A DNA stretch of 64,000 nucleotides from Acidobacterium sp. S8 (GCF_009765985.1 NZ_LMUM01000026.1:1-64000); one strand, 5' to 3'. Counted from the stretch's first letter, positions 43,401 to 56,021 are shown. Notes: generated from the sequence alone by a model not told the origin. Program-made: numbers and translations.

Positions 43401-44426
43401 ATGAACGCTGAAAACCGTCAGACAAACGTGATGCGAAAACGAATCTCAGCTCTCTCAGTTGTTCTGCTACTCGGCGCTTCGCTGGCATGGGGCGATAAGA
43501 ATTCGCCGCCTTCGCATGGCGTGAAGGGCACGGTGGTGCATGTTGCCAACATTTATGTGCAGGCGGATGAATCGTCGGACAAAGTGAGCTCGGTAACTCC
43601 GGGGCGAGAGTTGATTGTTGCCGAGCACAGCGGCAAGTGGCTGCGCGTGTTTGCTAACACCGATGTGGAAACGGTCAACGAGCAGGATGTTCCCGTCTTC
43701 GGCAATGAAACGAATGCGCAGCCCATTTCAGGATGGGTCTTGGATAAAGGCGTGGTGACGGCGGACACCCCAAATGGTGGCCAGATTTTGTATGGCGAAG
43801 CCGTCAGCCTGGAGAATGTGGCGAGCCAGTCGCATCCTCCGCCGGATGCGGCGCAGAGCGCGCGACGTTTGTATCGCATGGTGGTCACGCTTTTCCCGCA
43901 ATCGCCGCGTGCTGCGGAAGCGATGTGGCGCGCAGCCGATATTCGCTGGCAGCTGCAGAAGGCGGACTCGCTGGCGCTGCCTTCTGCCCACGAAAAAGAA
44001 AATTACCTGCGTGAACAGATGGATGAGAGCGAGATGAAGAAGATCCAGAAACTCTATCCGCGCACGAAGTGGGCCGATCTGGCGGCTTACGACATGATCG
44101 ACAACAAGGTGTGCGGAGACTGGCAAGGAACGGAGAAGTGCCCAGAGAAGGAGGCCGAAATTTACGGCAAGTATGCCGAGGAGCATCCTGACTCGCCCAA
44201 AGCTCCGCAGGCACTGTTTGAAGCGGCCTGGCGCGAGGCTTCCGCTGGCGACATGTTCCAGGCCGACAACGACCAGAAGAAAGCTGACGAGGCGCGTGGC
44301 CGCGCGAAGGCGCTGGCTGGGCAGGTCGAGAGCAAGTATTCCGACAGCGACTATGCGGCGCGCGCCGCCGGTCTGGTATACAAGATGGAGCAGCAGATTC
44401 CTATTTACGGCAGCGAACGCGAATGA
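43401..44426 (+). CDS. Secreted protein with SH3-like domain and helical repeats
   Basis: A 341-residue protein. The hydrophobic signal segment ALSVVLLLGASLAWG lies at about residues 17-31. It is followed by a bacterial SH3-like domain (about 40-115: VVHVANIYVQADESSDKVSS ... GRELIVAEHSGKWLRVF) and a helical region with tetratricopeptide/BamD-like pairs (RLYRMVVTLFPQSPRAAEAM; EIYGKYAEEHPDSPKAPQAL). A role in the cell envelope or peptidoglycan binding is plausible. The start at 43401 (ATG after AAAGGCTAAACC) is not certain; ATG 43431 also gives a signal peptide. Confidence 0.75.
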   Translation: MNAENRQTNVMRKRISALSVVLLLGASLAWGDKNSPPSHGVKGTVVHVANIYVQADESSDKVSSVTPGRELIVAEHSGKWLRVFANTDVETVNEQDVPVFGNETNAQPISGWVLDKGVVTADTPNGGQILYGEAVSLENVASQSHPPPDAAQSARRLYRMVVTLFPQSPRAAEAMWRAADIRWQLQKADSLALPSAHEKENYLREQMDESEMKKIQKLYPRTKWADLAAYDMIDNKVCGDWQGTEKCPEKEAEIYGKYAEEHPDSPKAPQALFEAAWREASAGDMFQADNDQKKADEARGRAKALAGQVESKYSDSDYAARAAGLVYKMEQQIPIYGSERE

Positions 44427-44469
44427 TGCTGGAGTGATATTCGTATCCTTGCAAGCAGAAGAAAAAGCA

Positions 44470-44508
44470 GATCCTTCCGCTTCACTTCGCTCCGCGTCAG
44501 GATGGCAA
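44470..44508 (+). repeat. Dispersed repeat related to family B (degenerate)
   Basis: GATCCTTCCGCTTCACTTCG then CTCCGCGTCAGGATGGCAA. It resembles 22441-22467 with a short internal insertion. It lies in the spacer before uppP. Confidence 0.6.
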
Positions 44509-44551
44509 TTCCTTTGATCGGGAATTGTTTTCAGGAAATACTGGAGGTTTT

Positions 44552-45421
44552 TTGAACGACTACATTGTTTCTGTATTGCTTGGCATTGTGGAAGGTTTGA
44601 CGGAATTTCTGCCGGTCAGCTCGACAGCGCATCTTCGCATCAGCGAAGCACTTCTGCACATCAATCTGACAGATCCCTACTGGAAGATGTATACGATCGT
44701 CATCCAGCTGGGCGCGATTCTGGCTCTGTTGTTGATCTTTACCGGCCGTATCGTTGAATTTTTCCGGACATTTCCGGAGGGCGAAGATCACAACCGCACG
44801 ATCTGGAATCATCCGCTGACGCTGACGATGATAGCGTTTGTCTGCACCGCGATCCCTGCGTTTCTGCTTACAAAAACGATTGGCAAGCATCTGGAAAGCC
44901 TGACTGTGATGGCGATTTCGCTGCTGGTCGGCGGCGTGGTGATGTGGGCCGTCGACGCGTGGAGCGAACGCAGCGACCCGATGACGACACATGTGGAGCA
45001 GATGTCGCTCTTCCAGGCGATCTGGATTGGCTTATGCCAGGTAATGTCGGCGGTCTTCCCCGGGACTTCGCGCTCGATGTCGACGATTGCAGCAGGTCAG
45101 GTTGTCGGGATGTCGCGGCCTGCGGCGCTCGAATTCAGCTTTTTGGTTTCTATCCCGACGATGATTGCTGCGACTGGCTACGACCTGCTGAAGACGCTGC
45201 ATCCGAAGCATGTGGAAGGCGCTGAATCCATCGCTCCGCTGGTGATGACCGGGCACGGCTGGATTGTGCTGGCGATTGGGTTCGTGGTCTCGTTCTTTGT
45301 GGCGCTTGGTGTGGTTGAGTGGTTCCTGCAGTGGGTGCGCAAGCACGGATTTGTGCCATTCGCGGTATACCGGATCATTCTGGGAATTCTGTTGCTGGTA
45401 TTTGCGGCAAAGCTGCGCTAG
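44552..45421 (+). CDS. uppP: Undecaprenyl-diphosphate phosphatase
   Basis: A 289-residue polytopic inner-membrane protein (BacA family) that dephosphorylates undecaprenyl diphosphate to recycle the lipid carrier for peptidoglycan synthesis; extra copies give bacitracin resistance. The two family motifs are present: GIVEGLTEFLPVSSTAHL with the Glu-rich active site near residue 17, and MSAVFPGTSRSMSTI near residue 170. Six to eight membrane helices can be traced. The start is a TTG at 44552 with GGAGG about six bases upstream; an in-frame TTG at 44525 lies before that site. Confidence 0.95.
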   Translation: MNDYIVSVLLGIVEGLTEFLPVSSTAHLRISEALLHINLTDPYWKMYTIVIQLGAILALLLIFTGRIVEFFRTFPEGEDHNRTIWNHPLTLTMIAFVCTAIPAFLLTKTIGKHLESLTVMAISLLVGGVVMWAVDAWSERSDPMTTHVEQMSLFQAIWIGLCQVMSAVFPGTSRSMSTIAAGQVVGMSRPAALEFSFLVSIPTMIAATGYDLLKTLHPKHVEGAESIAPLVMTGHGWIVLAIGFVVSFFVALGVVEWFLQWVRKHGFVPFAVYRIILGILLLVFAAKLR

Positions 45422-45584
45422 AAAGGCACGGGGCCGACTCCAACCCCGTGCTCCGTCTGTTCTCTGACTGGGTTCCCCCGGGCAATTTTTTACGAAGAAG
45501 GCCACGCGGCATCTGGGATAATAAAACTGCTCTGGGGGTTCGGAACGGTAGAGCCGATTACGGCAATGCCTTCGTGTGTCTCTT

Positions 45585-47993
<2,409 letters not shown>

Positions 47994-48012
47994 GTGCTGG
48001 TTTCCTGCAAAC

Positions 48013-48098
48013 AAAGCCGTCATTCTGAGCGAAGCGAAGAATCGCCAGCGAGTCTGGCTGAGATTCTTCCTCCCTTCGGTCGTCAGAATGACGGCTTT
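48013..48098. repeat. Palindromic family B element with 16-bp perfect inverted ends
   Basis: AAAGCCGTCATTCTGA (48013-48028) is the exact reverse complement of TCAGAATGACGGCTTT (48083-48098). Inside, AGAATC (48038-48043) pairs with GATTCT (48062-48067). The element exactly fills the gap between the convergent ftsK and DUF2339 genes and can act as a bidirectional terminator. Its left arm is the reverse complement of the half-elements at 11129 and 22441. It resembles a small MITE or REP-type element; no transposase is encoded. Confidence 0.85.
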
Positions 48099-49864
48099 TA
48101 AGATCTGCTACCTCGCAGGCCAAGCCAATCGCGCTGATAGACGAAGCTGACGGAGAGCAGCAACACACCTAATCCGAGAAAACTGAGGATGCGATAGCCC
48201 TGACTCAGCTGGCGCGTGTCTACGAGGAAGACCTTGGCGATGCTGAGCGTGAGCAGAGCCAGAGCCTGCCAGCGTAGAAAGGCCGATTTCTTCCAGAAGC
48301 CTATGGCGAGAAGTAGCGCTCCAAAAAGCATCGCCCATGCGGAGTAGGTGAACTGCTCATTGGTGTACAGATCGCTTCGCGGAATCGATATCTGCGCGGC
48401 CCAATAGGAATGAATTTCGAGGCAGACGGCAATCATGACCAGCACGTTCACGCCGATTCCCGTTGCTGCTGCGATGGGCCGCCATTCCTGCGATGCGCGC
48501 GTCGCTATCCACGCAGCAAAAGCGAAGACGGCAATCGCGACCAGGTACGTGGCGAAGCGCGCATTCAAAAGCACCGGCTGGCTATCGCCAAGGTGAATGA
48601 TATTGACACCGACAAATGCCAGCCCGAGAACCGAACTGGCGAGATAGCGCAGCTCCGCTTGCGGCTGCTCCCGCGCCAGCCATATGAGGACCGCGGCCTC
48701 CAGCAACCAACCGATGGCGATGTATCGTCCGTGGAGTTCCAACGGGATTGCGGCGGTAAAAAAGATAATGCTGATCGCCATGTAGACCGCAGGCAGCGCC
48801 ATGGGTCCGCGGCCGAGCTGGCGCAAGCGGGATACCCGCAGCATGACGAAATAAAAGGCCGCAAGTGGCAATGCGATCCATGGGCGAGCATAAGTTCTGC
48901 CAGGTTCGCTGAACAGTGCATAGAACTCAAAGAAGGCGAGCGCCGCATTCAGAAACGGCAGAACGACGAGAACGATATTGTCCTGCACGGCGAGATGTTT
49001 CGTCTGCGTGGACATACGCAGATTGCGCAATAGCTGCGGAGCAACAGCGAAGAGCAGGAAGAATGCGACGGCGAAGAAGGCAGCAAGCGGGAATTGCTGG
49101 TCAGAATAATAGGCGACATACCATCCGATGGCGTAGAAGCTGGTGCCGAAGAAGGCGGCCAGCAGCAGTCGCGACCAGGGACGCAGAGCTATAAGGATGA
49201 CCGCGGCTATATCCAGCAGTAGCAGATAGCTGAAGAGCGAGAGCGCGTGGTTCTGCCCATTTGAGAGCAGAACAGGCGTGATGAATCCGCCGATGGCTGC
49301 ATAGAACGCCAGCAGCTCAGAGTTCTGCATCCAGCACAAGACAGCGTTTGCAGCCGTTACCAGCACCATGGCAAGTAGCGCAACCGCGGTGGGCACAAGG
49401 TGAAAAACGGCATAGGCAGCCCATAACGACAGGTACAAAACGCCAGTGCCGAGCGCCTTCATCGAGTAGGAAAATGCACTATAGCCCTGCGAACGGAAAC
49501 GCTCGGACCATGCGACGATTCCGATACCTGCAGCCAGTCCGATGAGCACGCGGCTGAGCGGGCCAATCCATTGATTGTCGATGGCGAATTTGAGAAACCA
49601 GGCCGTCCCGATGAGCAACGCAATGATGCCGATACGGTTGAAGAGCTGCGAACCGATGCGGTTCTCGAGAGTCTTCTGGCCTTGCTGCCTTACGATGCGC
49701 GGACCGGTCGCGGGTTCTGGCGTTGCCACGGGAGCCGGAATACTGCGGGCCTCAGTTGGTGCTGCGGATGTTGGCTGTGCCTGCTCCTGTCCCTGCTCCA
49801 GGCGATAGACGCGTGCTGTCAGCTCGGCTACCTGGCGCTTCAGGTCTTCAATCTCATCGCTCAC
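48098..49864 (-). CDS. DUF2339-family polytopic membrane protein
   Basis: A 588-residue inner-membrane protein of the DUF2339 family. A short coiled coil (VSDEIEDLKRQVAELTARVY) and a Pro/Ala-rich linker precede the signature ENRIGSQLFNRIGIIALLIG. More than a dozen membrane helices follow. The function is unknown. GTG at 49864 is chosen because the coiled coil begins there and the terminator of the upstream TonB gene lies just before it (49883-49920); an in-frame ATG at 49933 would require reading through that hairpin. No Shine-Dalgarno is visible. The stop codon touches the palindromic element. Confidence 0.87.
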   Translation of the reverse strand: MSDEIEDLKRQVAELTARVYRLEQGQEQAQPTSAAPTEARSIPAPVATPEPATGPRIVRQQGQKTLENRIGSQLFNRIGIIALLIGTAWFLKFAIDNQWIGPLSRVLIGLAAGIGIVAWSERFRSQGYSAFSYSMKALGTGVLYLSLWAAYAVFHLVPTAVALLAMVLVTAANAVLCWMQNSELLAFYAAIGGFITPVLLSNGQNHALSLFSYLLLLDIAAVILIALRPWSRLLLAAFFGTSFYAIGWYVAYYSDQQFPLAAFFAVAFFLLFAVAPQLLRNLRMSTQTKHLAVQDNIVLVVLPFLNAALAFFEFYALFSEPGRTYARPWIALPLAAFYFVMLRVSRLRQLGRGPMALPAVYMAISIIFFTAAIPLELHGRYIAIGWLLEAAVLIWLAREQPQAELRYLASSVLGLAFVGVNIIHLGDSQPVLLNARFATYLVAIAVFAFAAWIATRASQEWRPIAAATGIGVNVLVMIAVCLEIHSYWAAQISIPRSDLYTNEQFTYSAWAMLFGALLLAIGFWKKSAFLRWQALALLTLSIAKVFLVDTRQLSQGYRILSFLGLGVLLLSVSFVYQRDWLGLRGSRS

Positions 49865-49882
49865 TCGTTCAATGTACAGCGC

Positions 49883-49920
49883 GGCAAAAGAAAATGGGAG
49901 CCGACGGGCGGCTCCCATTT
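49883..49920 (-). terminator. Intrinsic terminator of the TonB receptor gene (minus strand)
   Basis: AAATGGGAGCCG (49892-49903) pairs perfectly with CGGCTCCCATTT (49909-49920), and the minus strand continues with a U-rich tract (TTTTCTTTTG). It separates the interrupted TonB receptor gene from DUF2339. Confidence 0.93.
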
Positions 49921-49936
49921 CAGTGCGTCGCAAGGA

Positions 49937-52900
49937 TCAGTAAGTAAGCTTCAGACCAAACTGAATAATGCGTGGCTGAAAGGTGCCGGTGACCTGTCCG
50001 TTGCTTGTAGGAGTGCCGCCCGTAATGGAATTGACAGGAACGGTGGCTCCCGGCGCGAGGGTAGCGCTGGTCGTGCCCAGCGTTCCACCCAGGCCGCTGC
50101 TCGGCAGGTAGTAATTAGTGTGGTTAAAGAGGTTGTAAAACTCTGAGCGAAACTCAAGCTTCATGTTCTCGAGGGGCAGGCTGAACTTTTTATTCAATGC
50201 CATGTCGGTTTGATAGAAGGCTGGAGTGCGGCCTGGATTGCGCGAAGAGTTGCCGAAGGGGCTGAGCAGGTTTCCAGCTGCATCCTTGGTGGGAGGCAGA
50301 ACGAAGGCTGCGTAATTGACGTATTGAATGTAGCCGGTGCCGGGAAGCTTTGACTTCTTGATAAGCGGCTGGCCGGGCACACGGTCCGGACGATAAAGGT
50401 TGGCTCCGCGATAGCTGGCTGTGATCTGCTGAGAAACCTGATTCGCTGAGCTGGGCGAATAGGTGATGTTGAAGGGAGTGCCCGCCTGCATGGTATTGAT
50501 TGCGCTCACCTGCCAGCCGCCCAGGACTGCATCGACAAATCCATTTGAGCTGGAAAGGTAAGTGCGGCCACGTCCGACGGGAAGATCGTAGACGAGGCTG
50601 GTAACATTCGCGATGGGCAGGTTGTAGTCCGATTGCGAATAGTCGGCGGCAATCTTGTTGCCATCCTGCGGAGAAGGCGTGTTGCCTTCGAGTGAGGCGC
50701 TGGCGTTGTCGAGCGAGTGCTGCCAGGTGAATGAGTTCAGCAAGGTTAATCCACCGACGAAGCGCTGTTCATAGCGGGCCTGCAGCGAATCGTAGTGCGA
50801 ATAGAACTCGTTCAGAGCCTCGGTAATATCCGATGGCCAGTTGCTATACGGGCGAGCAAATCCATTCCTCGGGTTTTTCTGGTTTCCATTCAGGAAGCCC
50901 TGCAGCTTGACACCGTGATTGCCCACATATGCAACGTCGAAGACGATGTTCTTTGCGAGCTGGCGCTGCACGCTGAGGAAGTAGCTCTCAACGTAGCTGT
51001 CGCGGGTGTCTTTGGGAATGTAGGTGATGTTATCCGTCGCCTTATTGAAAACCGTCAACGAAGCAGGGAAGCCGCGATCGATGGTGACGAAGCACGTGGT
51101 GGCGGGCGCGCCGATCGGGCACTGGCTGGCCGGTGACGGCGCCACTGTCTGCGATCCGACCGAAGCAAATTGCGCCTGCGGAGCATTGATGCCGAGAATG
51201 TCGCCGGAACCAGCGCGGGTGTAATGAACGAAGCTCATACCGAAGCCGCCATGAATGACTGTCTTGTCATCCGGCGAATAGGCAAAGCCGACGCGCGGGC
51301 CAAAGTCGGTAAAGTCAGGATTGACCAGTGTGCTGCCATAGACTCCACCGCCGCGGTACGGCGTAATCCCATCAGCTGCGATTGCGCCAGGGGTGATGGT
51401 GAGCACGGTCTGCGAAACAGGATCGAAGTTCGAGATATTGTTATTTTCCTCTGAGTAGGGCGAGCCGTATTCTCAGCGCATGCCGTAGTTGAGCGTAAAT
51501 TTAGGCGATATCTTCCAGTCATCCTGCGCGTAGACGTTGTCCATCGACGCACGAAGATGAGTAACGTAGTAGTTCGCTAACGCGTAGGAAGAAGGCATGC
51601 CAAAGAGGAAGTCTGCCCAATAGTTGTCGGCAACTGGGGACTTCGAGTTGAGGGCGGTGTAATCCGAGCTGAAGCCGAACGAGCCATAGAGCGGGTTGTT
51701 GTCGTTGACAGCCATCCACACATGTTCGTATTCGTAGCCGAACTTTATCGAGTGCTGGCCCTTCACCCAGGTGAAGTTGACCTTGGGATCAAGCAGAGAA
51801 GGGTCCTGCCATTGTGGGTTCGTGCTCTGGCGTCCGAAGGCGCTGAAGTTGGTAATGCCGATCGACGGCAGACCGCCAGCAACGATGGGATTCGTCGGCA
51901 ATCCCGGAATGGTGATGGAGTCATTGCCGATGGAGAGCGTGAATTTGCCAGCCTTGGTGCGCGATAGACCGAGACGCGCATCGAGAACCTTGTTCGCACC
52001 AAAAAGATGCGTATAGCCGAGCGCGACTTGCTGATCCAGAACGCGGATCGTTCCGTTGGTCTGGCCATCGAGAGGCAACGGAATTGCCGGATAGTTAACG
52101 CCAGTCTCCTTGCGATCGCTCACACGCAGGAACCATGAGCTGTTGGCGTTCTGCTGCCAATCGAGGCGCAGATCGCCCTTGTCCGAATTGTCGGTGAAGG
52201 GGACAAGCAGCGCGTAATCATTGGAAGCAAGGCCCGTGGTTGGTGAACCTGCGATCGGGAGAGGAATCTGCCGGAAGAAGTTCACCACTTGCAGCGACGT
52301 GGGATTGAAGTCGCCGTCCGGGATTCGCTGGCCTGCTGCGTAAGTTTTGCCGGTGATCGGATTCTGTACCGGAACCACCAGGGTGCCGTTCAGCTCATTC
52401 TGCGTCGGTAAAGTAAAGACGCCCAATGGCTTCAAGGTCTGGCGGAAGCCTTCGTAATCGAGGAAGAAGAAAAGCTTGTTCTTGAGGATGGGACCGCCAA
52501 AATTCATACCGAACTGGTTACGGTTGAAGGTGGGCTTCTGAAACGGAACAGGGCCAAGCGTACCAGTGAGCGTTGGCTTGAAGTAGCCAGCCGCGTTCAG
52601 GTCCGTATTACGGATAAATTCATACAGCAGAAAATGATAGTCGTTGGTTCCGGCCAGCGACGCCACGTTGATCGTCGCGCCCGAAGAACGGCCATATTCG
52701 GCGTTCTCATTGTTGGTAACGATCTGCCACTGCGAAACCGAATCCGGCGGAATGGCGATAATCTGGTTGTCGAAGCCCTGATTGCTCTCGCCGTAGGCAT
52801 TGTTGTCCATGCCGTCGAGCAGGAAGTTATTGAACATGCTGCGCTGGCCGTTGACGTTATACGCTCCGGCGCGCACGAGGCTGTTGACTGAGCTGGTGGT

Positions 52901-53419
52901 TGCCGCCGTGGGAGCTTGACGCGAGCCGGTGACGAGTGCCAGCAGATCGGAATAGTTACGGGTAACAAGCGGGTAAGCGGCGCTTTGGTAGCCGGTAATC
53001 ACCTGTCCGCGCTGGCTCGATTCTGTTTCCAGCTGCAGGTGCACGTCGCTGACCTCGACTGTTTCAGTTGCTTGGCCAATTTGCAAGGCAAGGTCGATGC
53101 GCTGACGGCTGCCGACCGACAGGGTGACATTGTCGGCAACTGCGGTGTTGAAGTCGCTCATCGAAGCCGTCACGCGATATACTCCGGCACGCAGCGAAGG
53201 TATTTCCCAGTCACCGCTGCCATTGGCAGTGACTTTGCTTTCTGTTCCTGTAGCAGTATTGGTTACAGTTACCGATGCCCCGGCAACACTGGCGCCGCTG
53301 GCATCACGTATCGTTCCCACCAGGCTTCCATTTTCATACTGCGCGCTGGCCAATAGCGAAAACGACAGAACGAGGAAAACCCCGAAAAAACGCAAAAATG
53401 CTGTTTTATATGTAGGCAT
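49937..53419 (-). pseudogene. Oar-like TonB-dependent receptor interrupted by one in-frame TGA
   Basis: A 1161-codon frame with a single stop (minus-strand TGA at 51475-51473). The N-terminal 648 residues have a signal peptide (ending SLLASAQ), the regulatory domain (SLVGTIRDASGASVAGASVT), the plug and half the barrel, up to SPKFTLNYGMR. After the stop, the same frame continues EYGSPYSEENNNISNF and runs 560 residues to a normal C-terminus (FGLKLTY). In paralogues the position after GLR is aromatic (LNLGLRYEYDQ), so TGG to TGA, or a sequencing error, fits. No other damage is visible, so inactivation would be recent. The downstream part could not reach the outer membrane alone. Confidence 0.88.
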
Positions 53420-53501
53420 TAGCTAAACCTTAACGGCGGCCCAATAATAATTGTTGAAAAGAGTGTGAACGCAAGATGAAACCGATACTCTAGGTCGGAA
53501 C

Positions 53502-53518
53502 GTACCTTCGATGGTACC
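53502..53518. promoter_or_regulatory. Inverted repeat in a divergent promoter region
   Basis: GTACC and GGTAC flank TTCGAT in the 150-base spacer between the TonB receptor gene and the response-regulator gene. The extended half-sites TACCTTC and GATGGTA are nearly symmetrical, suitable for a dimeric regulator. Binding partner unknown. Confidence 0.3.
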
Positions 53519-53570
53519 CTTCAGAGAGGCGATGTTTTGGGCCGCCCCCGCTGTTGAATAGTTCACCCCC

Positions 53571-54281
53571 ATGAATGCAGACAGACCCGGACGCATTGCA
53601 GACGACAAAACGGATGGAAAGCCACGCATCCGCGTGCTGGTTGCCGACGAGCATCCAGTCATACGTATTGGTGTAGAGAATCTGCTCCAGCTGGAGCCTA
53701 GCTTCGAGTATGCCGGGGAGGCAGGCACCGGCGAAGAAGCGATGGCTCGCACTTTGGAACTCGATCCTCACATCCTGCTGCTTGGCCTGAGCCTGCCTGA
53801 TCTGCCCGCACTGGAGACGATGCGGGCCGTCATCAGTGGCTCACATTCCACCAAAACTATTCTGCTGACCGAGGCGATTTCTCAGCAGATCATTCTTGAA
53901 GGCTTGCAGCTTGGTGCGCGCGGCATCGTTATGAAAGCAGCGCTTATGGATCACCTTGCTGCCGCCATTCGGGCCGTGTCGGGCGGAAGGTACTGGATCG
54001 AAGACCATCCCGCCACGAGTCTCGTGCAGGCACTTCACGATATCAGCCGCAATCCCACACCTGTTCCGAAGAGCGCTCCACCGCTGACGCCACGCGAGCT
54101 TGAAGTGGTAGGCTGCGTCGTAAGGGGCGGCAGCAATCGCGATATCGCCCAGCAATTCAACCTCAGCGAAGAGACCATCAAGCGGCATCTCTCGAATATT
54201 TTTGAGAAAACCGGCGTCTCTACGCGCCTTGAGCTGGCGCTGTACGCCATCGAGCATCAATTGGTTGCTCTGCCCGCCTGA
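53571..54281 (+). CDS. NarL/FixJ-type response regulator with degenerate receiver
   Basis: A 236-residue regulator. The receiver (about residues 19-135) keeps D26/E27 (VLVADEHPV), T101 and K123 (GIVMKA). However, the phosphoacceptor position is Gly72 (ILLLGLSLPDLP) where the family has Asp. The C-terminal LuxR-type helix-turn-helix is intact (about 172-232: LTPRELEVVGCVVRGGSNRD; LSEETIKRHLSNIF). It is probably phosphorylation-independent, controlled by expression level, ligand or a partner. No histidine kinase is adjacent. It is divergent from the interrupted TonB receptor, which could be a target. No Shine-Dalgarno is visible before the ATG. Confidence 0.9.
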   Translation: MNADRPGRIADDKTDGKPRIRVLVADEHPVIRIGVENLLQLEPSFEYAGEAGTGEEAMARTLELDPHILLLGLSLPDLPALETMRAVISGSHSTKTILLTEAISQQIILEGLQLGARGIVMKAALMDHLAAAIRAVSGGRYWIEDHPATSLVQALHDISRNPTPVPKSAPPLTPRELEVVGCVVRGGSNRDIAQQFNLSEETIKRHLSNIFEKTGVSTRLELALYAIEHQLVALPA

Positions 54282-54407
54282 TTTATTTCTTCTTATCTTC
54301 CTCGTTCAACAGACCACCCGCACTTTTCCGTGAGCATCCTTTGTAATGCGCGCCGTATTGCGCCTTTGTGCTTTACCCGAAAGAAGCAAGGAGCTCGAAA
54401 GAAAAAT

Positions 54408-56006
54408 ATGAAACAGCAAGTGTTACTTTTACTCTTCGCCTCAGCGTTGTGCGGTACCGTCTATGCCCAGGAAATGAATCCCACAGCCACGCAGCAATGG
54501 CCGCAAAACCAGCAGCAGACGCAGAATCCGCAGGCTGAGATGCGTGATGGCGTCCCGGTTTACAAAGTGCAGGTCGTAGGCCGTGATATTCCTGCGATCA
54601 ATTACTTTCATCGCAGCGGGAGCACGAAAATCGGCTTTCAGGGCACCAGTCTCCTGCCTGAAGCAAAGGGCTCAGCTTCTGTCGAGAGCGGTCGGGGAAG
54701 GCTTACGATCAATGCAAAATTTGAAGGTCTGCGCCCGGCAAACAGCTTCGGCGTCGAATATCTGACCTATGTCCTGTGGGCCATCACCCCGGAAGGACGT
54801 CCATCGAACCTCGGTGAAATTTTACCCTCCCGTTCCAAAAACGAGATTACGGTCACCACTCCGCTGCAGGCTTTCGGCCTGGTTATTACCGCCGAGCCTT
54901 ATTACGCCGTCACCATGCCGAGTGACATTGTCGTGATGCAGAACTCTGTGATGAACGACAAGACGCAGGGCATCATCGAGCAGGTGAATGCGCATTATTC
55001 CTTGTTGCCACGCGGCGCTTACACGCAAACGGCGGGCCGGAACAGCGTGCTGCATCCGATCACTCGCAATGAAGCATGGCCGCTTGAGCTTTATGAAGCG
55101 ATCAACGCGGTACAGATTGCTGAAGCTGCCGGAGCCGACAAGTATGCGCCTGATACTCTGGCGACTGCGAAGCAGAATCTTCAGAACGCGCAGGATCTGG
55201 AAGAGCATAAGAGCCGTCAGAAAGAGCTGATCACCTACGCGCGAGCTGCTGTGCAGACAGCCGAAGATGCTCGCATCATGACCATTCGCAAGATGCGGGC
55301 GGAGGATGAAGCTAATACGAAGCAGGCGGCGCAGAATGCGCAGCTTGCCGCAGCCCAGTCCCAGGCAGCTGCCGACCAGGCTGCTGCGGAACGCGCACGC
55401 GCAGAGGCGCGCGAAGCGGAAGCGGAAGCGGAGGCGGCTCGCGCTCAGCGGCAAACGCAACGTGCCAACGACCAGACTGACCAGATGCGCGAACGGCTCA
55501 AGGCGCAGCTCAATCAGGTGCTGGCCACGCGTGAAACCGCACGCGGTCTGGTAATGAATATGTCCGATGTTCTTTTCGACTTTAATAAGTTCACGTTGAA
55601 GCCGGAAGCCAGGGAGAAACTCGCCAAAGTATCAGGGATTCTGCTCGCTTATCCGGGATTGACGATGCAGGTGGAGGGCTATACCGACAACATTGGCTCG
55701 GATGAGTACAACCAGAAGCTTTCCGAACAGCGCGCTGGCGCCGTACGCGATTATCTGGTGGCACAGGGTGTCGCGCAGCCTGGAATTACTGCAACTGGCT
55801 ATGGGAAAAGCGATCCTGTCGCCGACAACTCAACCAACGATGGCCGTGCACAAAACCGCCGTGTCCAGCTTGTAGTTTCGGGCAACTCTATCGGCGTGCA
55901 GCAGCAGGGCCCCGGTCAGCAGGGTGATGCAGCGGCTCCACCCGAAAATGCTCCTCCACCACAGCCGCCGAACAGCGGTGTTTCTAATCCACCAGGGCCA
56001 CAGTAA
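54408..56006 (+). CDS. OmpA-family outer-membrane protein
   Basis: A 532-residue protein with a signal peptide (MKQQVLLLLFASALCGTVYAQ). An N-terminal beta-rich region (about 50-215) is followed by a long Ala/Glu-rich helical coiled coil (about 220-380, including AAAERARAEAREAEAEAEAA). An OmpA peptidoglycan-binding domain comes next (about 385-495: SDVLFDFNKFTLKPEA; VEGYTDNIGSDEYNQKLSEQ; RVQLVVSG), and then a Pro/Gln-rich tail. The coiled coil could span the periplasm. The ATG at 54408 is preferred over 54330 because it starts the signal peptide. A strong terminator follows. Confidence 0.92.
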   Translation: MKQQVLLLLFASALCGTVYAQEMNPTATQQWPQNQQQTQNPQAEMRDGVPVYKVQVVGRDIPAINYFHRSGSTKIGFQGTSLLPEAKGSASVESGRGRLTINAKFEGLRPANSFGVEYLTYVLWAITPEGRPSNLGEILPSRSKNEITVTTPLQAFGLVITAEPYYAVTMPSDIVVMQNSVMNDKTQGIIEQVNAHYSLLPRGAYTQTAGRNSVLHPITRNEAWPLELYEAINAVQIAEAAGADKYAPDTLATAKQNLQNAQDLEEHKSRQKELITYARAAVQTAEDARIMTIRKMRAEDEANTKQAAQNAQLAAAQSQAAADQAAAERARAEAREAEAEAEAARAQRQTQRANDQTDQMRERLKAQLNQVLATRETARGLVMNMSDVLFDFNKFTLKPEAREKLAKVSGILLAYPGLTMQVEGYTDNIGSDEYNQKLSEQRAGAVRDYLVAQGVAQPGITATGYGKSDPVADNSTNDGRAQNRRVQLVVSGNSIGVQQQGPGQQGDAAAPPENAPPPQPPNSGVSNPPGPQ

Positions 56007-56021
56007 AGAGAATTCTCCGAC

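Noticed and set aside
51473-51475. TGA in the TonB receptor as a selenocysteine codon
   Set aside because: The position is aromatic in paralogues, receptors are not selenoproteins, and I see no convincing selenocysteine insertion hairpin after the codon.
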